A stretch of 64,000 nt of DNA from DASSUW01 sp963759375. GTDB taxonomy: Bacteria; Actinomycetota; Thermoleophilia; Solirubrobacterales; Solirubrobacteraceae. Positions 16,027 to 24,054 of this stretch are shown in pieces. The position numbers and the translations under genes were made by a program. The notes below the pieces were generated by a model, which was given only the letters and a program-made list of their open reading frames with translations, did no database searches and was not told the DNA's origin. The first letter of the stretch is position 1. The number at the start of each line of letters is the position of its first letter. The stretch spans positions 434,001 through 498,000 of the forward strand of contig CAVWYY010000003.1 in NCBI GenBank assembly GCA_963759375.1. The letters are read 5' to 3'.

Positions 16027-17126
16027 GCGCGGCGCCGCCACGGCGACGCTCGAAGCGGGCTCAATGGCGCCGGCGCCGCACGGTGCTGGCGTTCATGAGC
16101 CCGTGGATCGTCGGCTTCTGCGTGTTCTTCGGCTATCCGCTCGTCACGACGGTCTACCTGTCGTTCACCCACTACGACCTGCTGGAGCCGTCGCGCTGGA
16201 TCGGCCTCGCGAACTACCGGTACATGTTCACGCAGGACAAGCAGATCTGGCCGTCGGTCTACAACACGCTGTGGCTGGTCGTGATCATGGTGCCGCTGAA
16301 GGTGATGTTCGCCTTCGGCATCGCGGTGATGCTCCAGCGCGCACGGCGCGGCATCGGGGTCTTCCGGACGGTCTTCTACCTGCCCGCGCTGGCGCCGCCG
16401 GTCGCTGCCACGCTCGGCTTCGTCTACCTGCTGAACCCGGCGACCGGCCCGGTCAACGGCGCGCTGCGGCTGGTCGGGATCGAGGGGCCGCTGTGGTTCA
16501 GCGATCCGAGCTGGTCGAAGCCGGCGCTCACGCTGCTGCTGCTGTGGGGCGTCGGCAACACGATGATCATCTTCCTCGCCGCGCTGGTCGACGTGCCGCG
16601 GCACCTGTACGAGTCGGCGTCGCTCGACGGCGCCGGCCCGTGGCAGCGCCTGCGCTGGGTCACGCTGCCGTCGATCAGCCCGGTGCTCCTGTTCGCGGCC
16701 GTGATCGGGACGATCGAGGCGCTGCAGCTGTTCACGCAGGCCTACGTCGGCGCGACGATCGCGGCCGGCTCGGCCTCCAGCGCCGGTGACCCGAACAACG
16801 ACCTCGGCTTCCCCGAGGACTCGACGCTGTTCTACCCGGTGCTGCTCTACCAGCAGGGGTTCCGCTTCTTCAACATGGGCTACGCGGCGGCGATGGCGGT
16901 GCTACTGCTGGTCGTCTCGTTCGCGATCACGATGATCATCGTCCGCAACTCGCGGCGGTGGGTGCACTACGCGGGGGCCGGCGCGCTCGACGGCTGGGGG
17001 CCCCGCCCGCAGACCGGCATCCGTCACGTACCGTCGCGATGCCGGCACCGCAGCCCGCCGCGCCGGCGACCGTCGAGGTCCCGCCGCCGGCGCGTCGTCG
17101 CCGCGCGCGCGCGCGTCGGCGGCTGA
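16023..17126 (+). CDS. Sugar ABC transporter permease 1 (MalF type)
   Basis: 367 residues from GTG 16023. Six membrane helices; begins VLAFMSPWIVGFCVFFGYPL and carries the EAA loop YESASLDGAGPWQRLRWVTL that contacts the ATPase. The usual C-terminus of this family would lie around RRWVHYAG; here the frame continues for about 48 more, Arg/Ser/Pro-rich residues to 17126, overlapping permease 2 by 88 bases. The tail may be a lost stop or a result of strand composition. Partner: permease 2 and the MsmK-like ATPase at 20116. Confidence 0.88.
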   Translation: MSAAPPRRRSKRAQWRRRRTVLAFMSPWIVGFCVFFGYPLVTTVYLSFTHYDLLEPSRWIGLANYRYMFTQDKQIWPSVYNTLWLVVIMVPLKVMFAFGIAVMLQRARRGIGVFRTVFYLPALAPPVAATLGFVYLLNPATGPVNGALRLVGIEGPLWFSDPSWSKPALTLLLLWGVGNTMIIFLAALVDVPRHLYESASLDGAGPWQRLRWVTLPSISPVLLFAAVIGTIEALQLFTQAYVGATIAAGSASSAGDPNNDLGFPEDSTLFYPVLLYQQGFRFFNMGYAAAMAVLLLVVSFAITMIIVRNSRRWVHYAGAGALDGWGPRPQTGIRHVPSRCRHRSPPRRRPSRSRRRRVVAARARVGG

Positions 17127-17932
17127 TCGCGATCGCCGACCACAGCCTGCTGATCGCCGCGGCGCTGATCTTCCTCGCGCCCTTCGTGTTCATGGCGCTC
17201 ACGTCGCTCATGACCACGGACCAGGCGCTGTCGCCGAACCTGTGGCCGGACCCGTTCCAGTGGAGCAACTACGGCGACGTGTTCGACCAGGCGCCGATGT
17301 TCCGCTACGCGCTGAACACGGCGATCTATTCGGTGCTGGCGACACTCGGGATGCTGGTGTCGAGCATCCCGGTCGCCTACGCGCTGGGCCTCCTGCGCTG
17401 GCGCGGGCGCAACGTGGTGTTCGTGCTCGTCCTGGTCGCGATGATGCTGCCGCCGCAGGTCACGATCGTGCCGCTCTACGTGCTGTGGGCCAAGCTCGGG
17501 CTGGTCGGCTCGCTGGCGCCGCTGATCATCCCCAACTGGTTCGGCGACGCGTTCTCGATCTTCCTCCTGCGGCAGTTCTTCATGACGATCCCGGAGCCGT
17601 ACCTGGACTCTGCGCGGGTGGACGGCTGCGGCGAGCTGAAGATCCTGCTCACCGTCGTGCTGCGGCTCGCCAAGCCGGCGATCGCCGCCGTCGCGCTGTT
17701 CATGTTCCTGCTCACGTTCAGCGACTTCTTCGGACCGCTGCTGTACGCGGGCGACGAGGAGTCGCACTGGACGCTGTCGGTCGGGCTGGCGCAGTTCCGC
17801 ACGCTGCATCAGGTGCAGTGGAACATCACGATGGCGGCGACGATCCTCGTGATCACGCCGGTGATCGTCCTGTTCTTCTTCGCGCAGAAGGCGTTCGTCG
17901 AGGGCGTGACGCTGACGGGGGTGAAGGAGTGA
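17039..17932 (+). CDS. Sugar ABC transporter permease 2 (MalG type)
   Basis: 297 residues from ATG 17039. After a basic N-terminal stretch come six membrane helices, beginning SLLIAAALIFLAPFVFMALT. The EAA loop reads YLDSARVDGCGELKILLTVV, and the C-terminus FFAQKAFVEGVTLTGVKE is the standard MalG-type ending. Together with permease 1 it forms the membrane channel for the sugar bound by the lipoprotein. It ends in a GTGA overlap with the GH4 gene. The start could be earlier, but upstream codons overlap permease 1 coding sequence. Confidence 0.9.
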   Translation: MPAPQPAAPATVEVPPPARRRRARARRRLIAIADHSLLIAAALIFLAPFVFMALTSLMTTDQALSPNLWPDPFQWSNYGDVFDQAPMFRYALNTAIYSVLATLGMLVSSIPVAYALGLLRWRGRNVVFVLVLVAMMLPPQVTIVPLYVLWAKLGLVGSLAPLIIPNWFGDAFSIFLLRQFFMTIPEPYLDSARVDGCGELKILLTVVLRLAKPAIAAVALFMFLLTFSDFFGPLLYAGDEESHWTLSVGLAQFRTLHQVQWNITMAATILVITPVIVLFFFAQKAFVEGVTLTGVKE

Positions 17933-19137
17933 AGGTCGCGGTGATCGGCGCGGGGTCGACCTACACGCCCGAGCTCGTCTCGGGCCTCGCCGACCTCGCC
18001 GTCGACGACCTCGTGCTGCACGACATCGACGCCGAGCGGCGCGAGGTGGTCGGCGGGCTCGCCGGCCGGATCCTGGACCGCGTGGGGTTCGCGGGCGACC
18101 TCGCGCTCACCGGAGACCTCGACGCCGCGGTCGAGGGCGCGGACTACGTGCTGCTCCAGATCCGCGTCGGCGGCCAGGCCGCGCGGCTGCAGGACGAGAC
18201 GCGCCCGCTCGCCTGCGGCTGCATCGGGCAGGAGACGACCGGCGCCGGCGGGTTCGCGAAGGCGATGCGCACCGTGCCGGTCGTGCTGGACATCGCCGGG
18301 CGCGTGGCCGAGCGCGCCGCGCCGGGCGCCTGGATCGTGGACTTCACGAACCCGGTCGGGATCGTCACCCGCGCCCTGCTCGACGCGGGCCATCGGGCGG
18401 TCGGCCTCTGCAACGTGGCGATCGGGCTGCAGCGCCACATCGCGCGCCTGCGCGGCGTCGATCCCGCCCAGGTGGTCGTCGACCAGGTCGGGCTCAACCA
18501 CCTGACCTGGGTGCGCGCGGTGCGGATCGACGGCGAGGACGAGCTGCCGGCGCTGCTGGCCGAGCACGGCGACGAGCTGGCGGACGGGGCCGGGCTCCCG
18601 CGTTGGCTGCTCGACGACCTGGGCGTGATCCCGTCCTACTACCTGCACTACTTCTACGCGCACGACATCGTCCTCGCCGAGCAGCGCAACGGCGCGGTGC
18701 CGCGCGCGCAGACCGTCGCGGAGATCGAGCGCGAGCTGCTGCGCATGTACCGCGACCCGGCGCTCACCGAGAAGCCCGCGCTGCTCGAGCGGCGCGGCGG
18801 CGCGTACTACAGCGAGGCGGCCGTCGGGCTCGTGCGGTCGCTCGAGACCGGCGACGGCGTCGTCCACGAGGTCGACATGCGCAACCGCGGGACGATCGCC
18901 GGCCTGGCCGACGACGACGTCGTCGAGGTGCCCGCCCGCGTCGGCCGCGACGGGCCGGAGCCGCTCCCGCAGGCGCCGCTGGCCCCGGAGCTGCTCGGGC
19001 TCGTCCAGCACGTCGCCGCCTACGAGCGCCTCACCGCCGAGGCGGCCGTCACGCGCGCCGAGGTCACGGCGCGCAAGGCGTTGCTCGCCCACCCGCTGAT
19101 CGGCCAGCACGAGATGGCCGCGGAGCTGGCGCGATGA
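17929..19137 (+). CDS. Family 4 glycoside hydrolase (6-phospho-beta-glucosidase-like)
   Basis: 402 residues from GTG 17929. NAD-binding start KVAVIGAGSTYTPELVSGL, then LLQIRVGGQAAR, GQETTGAGGFAKAMR, and metal-ligand motifs around VGLCNVAIG (Cys) and GLNHLTWVRA (His); SEAA near residue 300 matches the family. GH4 enzymes cleave phosphorylated disaccharides by an NAD/Mn-dependent redox mechanism in the cytoplasm. Usually the substrate comes phosphorylated from a PTS; here import is by ABC transporter, so the adjacent kinase may supply the phosphate. Sub-specificity (glucoside, galactoside, glucuronide) is not decided. Confidence 0.88.
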   Translation: MKVAVIGAGSTYTPELVSGLADLAVDDLVLHDIDAERREVVGGLAGRILDRVGFAGDLALTGDLDAAVEGADYVLLQIRVGGQAARLQDETRPLACGCIGQETTGAGGFAKAMRTVPVVLDIAGRVAERAAPGAWIVDFTNPVGIVTRALLDAGHRAVGLCNVAIGLQRHIARLRGVDPAQVVVDQVGLNHLTWVRAVRIDGEDELPALLAEHGDELADGAGLPRWLLDDLGVIPSYYLHYFYAHDIVLAEQRNGAVPRAQTVAEIERELLRMYRDPALTEKPALLERRGGAYYSEAAVGLVRSLETGDGVVHEVDMRNRGTIAGLADDDVVEVPARVGRDGPEPLPQAPLAPELLGLVQHVAAYERLTAEAAVTRAEVTARKALLAHPLIGQHEMAAELAR

Positions 19138-20123
19138 GCGTCGTCCTGGCCGTGGACGGCGGCAACTCCAAGACCGACCTCGCGCTCGTCCGCGACGACG
19201 GCGGCGTGCTCGCGCTGGTGCGCGGCGGCATGAGCTCGCCGCACCACATCGGGCTCGAGGGCTCGGTCGAGCTGCTGCAGCGGCTCTACGACGAGGCGGT
19301 GGCCGAGGCCGGCCTGGGCGGGCCGGCCGACGTGGCGCAGATCCTGCTGGCGGGGCTCGACTTCCCGACCGAGGAGCACGCGCTGCACGCGGCGCTGGCC
19401 GCGCGCGGATGGGCGCCGCGCCTCACGGTCGGCAACGACACGTTCGCGGTCCTGCGGGCGGGTACGGAGCGCGGCTGGGGGGTGGCGGTCGTATGCGGCG
19501 CAGGCATCAACTGCGTCGGCGTCGGACCGGACGGCCGCCACGCGCGCTTCCCCGCGCTCGGGGCGATCAGCGGCGACTGGGGCGGAGGCTACGACCTCGG
19601 TCTCGCGGCGCTCAGCGCGGCGGCGCGCAGCGAGGACGGGCGCGGGCCCCGGACCTCGCTCGAGCGCGCGGTGGCCGAGCACTTCGCGCTACCGGTGCCG
19701 AGCGGCGTGGCGGAGGCGATCCACCTCGGCGAGATCCCGCAGCGGCGGGTCACCGAGCTGGCGCCCGTGGTGCTCGACGAGGCGCGCGCCGACGGCGTCG
19801 CCGCGGGGCTCGTCGACCGCCTGGCGCGCGAGGTCGTGGTGATGGCGCAGGTCGCACGGCGGCGGCTCGGGCTGGACGGGCAGCCGGTCGAGCTGTTGCT
19901 GGGCGGCGGACTGTTCCAGCGCGCCGACAGCGCGCTCGCGGCCGCCGTCCGCGCGGCGGTGGGCGCCGAGGTCACGGTGCACGTGACGGCGCAGCCGCCG
20001 ATCGTGGGCGCGGCGCTGCTGGGGCTGGACGAGCTGGGGGCCGGCGGCGAGGCGCAGGCGCGGGTGCGCCGCGAGCTCGCCGCGCGGGCCGAGGAGCAGA
20101 ACGAGAGGCCGATCTATGGCTGA
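19134..20123 (+). CDS. BadF/BadG-type sugar kinase (N-acetylglucosamine-kinase-like)
   Basis: 329 residues from ATG 19134, overlapping the GH4 stop by ATGA. ASKHA-fold kinase: phosphate-1 loop VLAVDGGNSKTDLALV, VGNDTFAVLRAGT, the adenosine region VVCGAGINCVG and GAISGDWGGGYDLG, and LLLGGGLF near the C-terminus. The group includes N-acetylglucosamine and glucosamine kinases. In this operon it probably phosphorylates the imported sugar or disaccharide for the GH4 enzyme, or the released monosaccharide (inference). Overlaps the ATPase gene by eight bases. Confidence 0.87.
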   Translation: MSVVLAVDGGNSKTDLALVRDDGGVLALVRGGMSSPHHIGLEGSVELLQRLYDEAVAEAGLGGPADVAQILLAGLDFPTEEHALHAALAARGWAPRLTVGNDTFAVLRAGTERGWGVAVVCGAGINCVGVGPDGRHARFPALGAISGDWGGGYDLGLAALSAAARSEDGRGPRTSLERAVAEHFALPVPSGVAEAIHLGEIPQRRVTELAPVVLDEARADGVAAGLVDRLAREVVVMAQVARRRLGLDGQPVELLLGGGLFQRADSALAAAVRAAVGAEVTVHVTAQPPIVGAALLGLDELGAGGEAQARVRRELAARAEEQNERPIYG

Positions 20124-21174
20124 GGTGCGGTTCGAGCAGGCGACGCGCATCTATCCGGGCACCGACGTGCCGGCGCTCGACGCGTTCGACCTGGACATCG
20201 GCGACGGCGAGCTGATGGTGCTCGTAGGCCCGTCGGGCTCGGGCAAGACCACCGCGCTGCGGATGCTCGCCGGGCTCGAGGAGGTCGACGCCGGGGCGGT
20301 CTACATCGGCGACCGCGACGTCAGCGACGATCCCCCGAAGAGCCGCGACGTGGCGATGGTGTTCCAGAACTACGCGCTCTACCCGTACCTGACGGTGGCC
20401 GACAACATGGCCTTCCCGCTGCGGGTGGCCAAGGTGCGCAAGTCCGAGCGCACGGCGCGCGTGCACGAGGTCGCCGAGCTGCTCGAGCTCACCCCGTACC
20501 TGGAGCGCAAGCCGGGCCAGCTGTCCGGCGGCCAGCGTCAGCGCGTGGCGATGGGCCGCGCGATCGTCCGCCAGCCGCGCGTGTTCCTGATGGACGAGCC
20601 GCTGTCGAACCTCGACGCGAAGCTGCGCGTGCAGATGCGCGCCGACATCGCGGCGCTGCAGGCGCGGCTCGGCGTCACCACCGTCTACGTCACGCACGAC
20701 CAGGCCGAGGCGATGACGCTCGGTCACCGCGTCGCGGTGCTGCGCGACGCGCGGCTGCAGCAGTGCGCGACGCCGCGCGAGCTGTTCGACAATCCGGTCA
20801 ACACGTTCGTCGCCGGCTTCATCGGCTCTCCGGCGATGAATCTCTGCACACTGCCGGTCGCCGACGGCCGGGTCGCCTTCGGCGACGTGGCGATCGACGC
20901 GGCTTACGCCCGGCGCGACCGCGTGGTGGTCGGCGTCAGGCCGGAGGCGCTGGAGCTGGCCGACGCCGGGCTCGACGCGACCGTCGACGCGGTCGAGGAG
21001 CTCGGGCTCGACGCGTTCGTGTTCTGCACGGCGGACCTGCCGGACGGCGCGGGACGGCTCGTCGCCCGGGTCGACGCCCGACACGCGCCGGCGCGCGGCG
21101 AGCGCGTCCGCGTGCGCCCGAGCGCCGACCACGCGCCGCACTTCTTCGATGCCGACAGCGGCGAACGCCTCTAG
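20116..21174 (+). CDS. Sugar ABC transporter ATP-binding protein (MsmK/UgpC type)
   Basis: 352 residues. Walker A GPSGSGKTT at about 39-47, Q-loop VFQNYALYPYLTVADNM, signature LSGGQRQRVAMGRAI, Walker B VFLMDEPLSNLDAKLR, switch histidine YVTHDQAEAMTLG, and a C-terminal regulatory TOBE-like domain (about 235-352). It drives the permeases at 16023 and 17039. Unlike many actinobacteria, which use one shared MsiK, the ATPase is encoded within the operon. Confidence 0.93.
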   Translation: MAEVRFEQATRIYPGTDVPALDAFDLDIGDGELMVLVGPSGSGKTTALRMLAGLEEVDAGAVYIGDRDVSDDPPKSRDVAMVFQNYALYPYLTVADNMAFPLRVAKVRKSERTARVHEVAELLELTPYLERKPGQLSGGQRQRVAMGRAIVRQPRVFLMDEPLSNLDAKLRVQMRADIAALQARLGVTTVYVTHDQAEAMTLGHRVAVLRDARLQQCATPRELFDNPVNTFVAGFIGSPAMNLCTLPVADGRVAFGDVAIDAAYARRDRVVVGVRPEALELADAGLDATVDAVEELGLDAFVFCTADLPDGAGRLVARVDARHAPARGERVRVRPSADHAPHFFDADSGERL

Positions 21175-21186
21175 GGTCCGGGTGCG

Positions 21187-22362
21187 ATGCCGCCGGCCAC
21201 GCCACCGCTCCTGCGCGACCTGAACGAGCGCACGGTCCTGGACACGATCCGCGACCGCGCGCCGATCTCGCGCGCGGAGATCTCGCGCCGCGTCGGCATC
21301 TCCAAGCCGACCGTGTCGGTGGTCCTGGAGTCGCTGCTCGATGCCGGGCTGGTGCGCGAGGCGGACAACGACAGCGAGGGGCCGAAGTACGGCGCCACGT
21401 TCTTCGAGCCGGTGCCGGAGGCGGCGCTCGTGCTGGGGCTCGATCTCGGCGCGCGCTTCCTGCGCGGCGCGGTCTGCGACCTGCGCGGCAACGTGCGCGC
21501 CCGCCAGGACGTCGAGCTCCCGGGCGCCGACGTGCAGGTCGTCCTCGACGCGGCGGCCGAGCTGCGCATGCGGCTGCTGGCCGCCGGCGACCTGCCGCGG
21601 GACGCGCTCGACGGCGCGGTGGCGGGCGTGCCGGGCGTGATCGAGGCGCCGAGCGGCCAGGTCGGGCTGGCGGGCAACATCCCGGGCCTCGAGGGCCTGC
21701 GGATCGGCCCGGCGCTGCAGGAGCGCCTCGGCGTGCCGGTGACCGTGGAGAACGACGTGAGCCTCGCGGCGGTCGGCGAGCAGTGGCGGGGGATCGCGCA
21801 GGGGGTCGACGACTTCGCGTTCCTGTCGGTGGGTACCGGCCTCGGCTCCGGGTTGGTGCTGCGCGGCGAGCTGCACCGCGGGCACCACGGCGCGGCCGGC
21901 GAGGTCGACTACGCGCTCGGCGGCGACCTCGAGCGGGAGAACGACCCGGCGGCCGTGGGCGTATCCGCCTACGCGGCGCGACTTGCGGCCGACGGCCGGC
22001 TGCGCACCACGCTCACGCCGCCCTACGACGTGCGCGCGATCTTCGGTGCCGCGCGAGCCGGCGACGAGCTGGCGCGCGCGGTGGTGGCCGAGGAGGCGCA
22101 GCGGATCGCCGCCCACATCGTCCCGATCGCCGCGGTCGTCGACGTCGCGCTGGTCGTGCTCGGCGGCGGCATCGGCGCGAACGCCGACCTCCTGCTCGAC
22201 CCGATCCGGGCGCTGCTGGCCGAGCGCTGCCCCTACCCCCCGCGGGTCGAGGTCTCGAGCCTCGGCGACGCCGCGGTGCTGACCGGCGCGCTCGCCGTCG
22301 GCCTGCGCGCGGCGCTCGACAACGTCTTCGTCAACCGCGTCAGGACGGCACGGCGGCCCTGA
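21187..22362 (+). CDS. ROK-family transcriptional regulator
   Basis: 391 residues. N-terminal winged helix (RDLNERTVLDTIRDRAPISR, AEISRRVGISKPTVSVVLES) followed by a ROK sugar-kinase-like domain with LVLGLDLGARFLRGAVCDLR, VENDVSLAAVGEQW, SVGTGLGSGLVL and VLGGGIGANADL. The normal zinc CxCGxxGC motif of ROK proteins is not seen. Probable sugar-responsive repressor of the upstream operon; its target may be the palindrome at 14645. TAGGGT at 21172-21177 could give it a separate near-leaderless transcript. The 3' end overlaps the convergent SMI1 gene by 23 bases. Confidence 0.88.
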   Translation: MPPATPPLLRDLNERTVLDTIRDRAPISRAEISRRVGISKPTVSVVLESLLDAGLVREADNDSEGPKYGATFFEPVPEAALVLGLDLGARFLRGAVCDLRGNVRARQDVELPGADVQVVLDAAAELRMRLLAAGDLPRDALDGAVAGVPGVIEAPSGQVGLAGNIPGLEGLRIGPALQERLGVPVTVENDVSLAAVGEQWRGIAQGVDDFAFLSVGTGLGSGLVLRGELHRGHHGAAGEVDYALGGDLERENDPAAVGVSAYAARLAADGRLRTTLTPPYDVRAIFGAARAGDELARAVVAEEAQRIAAHIVPIAAVVDVALVVLGGGIGANADLLLDPIRALLAERCPYPPRVEVSSLGDAAVLTGALAVGLRAALDNVFVNRVRTARRP

Positions 22363-23463
22363 TGAACTGTGCGACGCCGACCTGCTTCGAGAGGATCGCG
22401 TCATCGATCGGGCCGTCCGGGTCCACGGCCGGGTCGAGCAGGTAGACGATCCCGCCGCCGGAGCGGCAGTCCACGCAGAACTGCCGTGCCTCGCCGGCGT
22501 GAGCGAGCGGCAGCCACTGGCGAGGGAGCGTCCAGCCGTCTGGGAACTCGGGGTCCGGCCGGGTGAGCAGGGCGTGCACGGTCAGCGCGTCGTCGCCCTG
22601 GTCGTCGCGATGCCCGCCGCCCAGGCCGTAGACGCCGTCGCCGGGCCCCCAGCCGCCGTTGGCCAGCTCGAGGTACACGCGCCGTAGTAGCCGCGGGATC
22701 GGCTCGCCGCACCTGCGCCTCGGCCTGCTCGACGAGGTCGGGGGAGGCGGGCGGCGGCAGGTCGTCCGGGAGCGCCGCGACGCAGGCGCGCGAACGCCGC
22801 GTCCTCGTCCTCGATTCGCTCGAAGGCCTCCCGGGCCGCCTCCACGACGTTGAACGGCGCGTCGTCGGCGACCTCCTCGCGGATCGCCGCGACCGCCTCG
22901 GGCGTACCGATCCGGTCGAGCGCCCAGACGGCCTTGCGTGCGAGCTGCCCGAACTCGTCCCAGTCGGGCACCCACGTGACCGCGCGGCGCAGGCTCGGCA
23001 CGGCGGCGGGGTCGGCCACGTCGAACAGCGCGTCGACGACGTCCTCGCTGTTCACCGCTTCGTGGCGCTCGTCGTCGAGCACCGCGCACAGCGTGTCGGT
23101 GTAGGCGCGCGAGGGATGGCCGAACACGGCGAGCACGTACAGCTCGAAGCCGGACCAGTCGCCGCTGTCGCGGGTCCGGCGCAGCCCCTCGGCGACGAAC
23201 GGCTCGATAGCGCGCTGGGTGGCCAGCCATTCGCGGCGCTCGGGCGAGACCGGCGGCCAGCTCCGCAGGCGCTCGTCGAACTGCTCCCAGCTCGTGGCGG
23301 GCGGCGGCAGCGCGTCGTCGCCGCGGGTGCGCAGCCTGTCGGCGGCGCGTGAGATCCGGCGCCGCCAGGTCGCCTGCGGGCTCCGCCGGGGGAAGGCGGT
23401 GCCCGGTCGCACGCGCGCCCGCCGCGGTGAGGTGTGGGTGTCCGGTTCGTCGGGCGTTCTCAT
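22340..23463 (-). pseudogene. HEAT-like plus SMI1/KNR4 protein with two +1 frameshifts
   Basis: Read through three frames, the gene encodes an N-terminal helical region with HEAT-like repeats (VVDALFDVADPAAVPSLRRA, LARKAVWALDRIGTPEAVAA, FNVVEAAREAFERIEDEDAA), a linker LPDDLPPPASPDLVEQAEAQ, and a C-terminal SMI1/KNR4-type domain (RLLRRVYLELANGGWGPGDG, VYGLGGG, and the end VGVAQFIRA). Removing one base near 22779 and one near 22709 restores one frame. SMI1/KNR4 domains often occur in immunity proteins of contact-toxin systems or as interaction modules, but no toxin is nearby. The first ATG uses the last base of the tRNA gene, so the true start may be further in. Confidence 0.7.
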
Positions 23464-23534
23464 GGAGGCGAGGGGAATCGAACCCCTACTTCAGCCTTGC
23501 AAAGGCCGCGTGCTCCCATTACCACTACGCCCCC
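23463..23534 (-). tRNA. tRNA-Ala (anticodon TGC)
   Basis: 72-nt cloverleaf on the minus strand. Acceptor GGGGGCG pairs with CGCCTCC and includes the alanine-specific G3:U70 pair; anticodon stem CGGCC/GGCTG with loop TTTGCAA gives anticodon TGC; T-arm AGGGG-TTCGATT-CCCCT. The D-stem has only three pairs. CCA is not encoded. Its last base is also the A of the next gene's ATG. Confidence 0.93.
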
Positions 23535-23618
23535 CGGCGAACGGTGGCGACGGATTCTACGAGGAGGCGCCGCCGCCCCGAGGGACGATGGGGCGACGGC
23601 GCGGGGTGAGGGCGGCGC

Positions 23619-24047
23619 TTACGGCTTGTGCAGCTGACCGCGCACGGCGCCGCCCGGATTGTCCACCGTGTGGACGTTCACGTAGTACCGGCGCGGGTGC
23701 TTGAGGATCTTCCGGATCAGGCTCTTCTTCACGTTCTTCGTGCAGCCCGTGAACTTGGGCCCGTCCGCGGGGGACGTGATCAGATCGACCACGATGCTCC
23801 CGTTGGCGACGTTCTTGCCGCCGGCGTGGATGTGCGCGGCGACGACGTCGTCCACGTTCTTCACGCGGATCGTGAAGCAGACGCGCTTCTTGGCGGCGTC
23901 GAGGCGCAGCTTGGCGGTGCCCGAGCCGTCGGCGTCCGTGGCGGTCGAGCCCTTCATGTCCGCTTCCAGCCGCTTGACCTTCGCGGTCGCGGGCGCGGCG
24001 GCGACCAGCAGCGCGGCGATCGCCGCGAGGACGAGTGTGGTCCGCAT
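23619..24047 (-). CDS. Secreted CHRD-domain protein
   Basis: 142 residues. A Sec signal peptide (MRTTLVLAAIAALLVAAAPA, cut near ATA) is followed by one CHRD domain: ADMKGSTATDADGSGTAKLR, VCFTIRVKNVDDVVAAHIHA with the HIHAG motif, and the C-terminal YYVNVHTVDNPGGAVRGQL. CHRD domains occur in extracellular proteins from bacteria to animal chordin; the bacterial function is unknown. Seven bases separate it from the deacetylase-like gene upstream, so the two are probably cotranscribed. Confidence 0.88.
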   Translation of the reverse strand: MRTTLVLAAIAALLVAAAPATAKVKRLEADMKGSTATDADGSGTAKLRLDAAKKRVCFTIRVKNVDDVVAAHIHAGGKNVANGSIVVDLITSPADGPKFTGCTKNVKKSLIRKILKHPRRYYVNVHTVDNPGGAVRGQLHKP

Positions 24048-24054
24048 ACCGGGG

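Noticed and set aside
23463..23534. tRNA-Cys (GCA read in the anticodon region)
   Set aside because: The anticodon stem only pairs well with loop TTTGCAA, which gives TGC, and the G3:U70 pair marks alanine.
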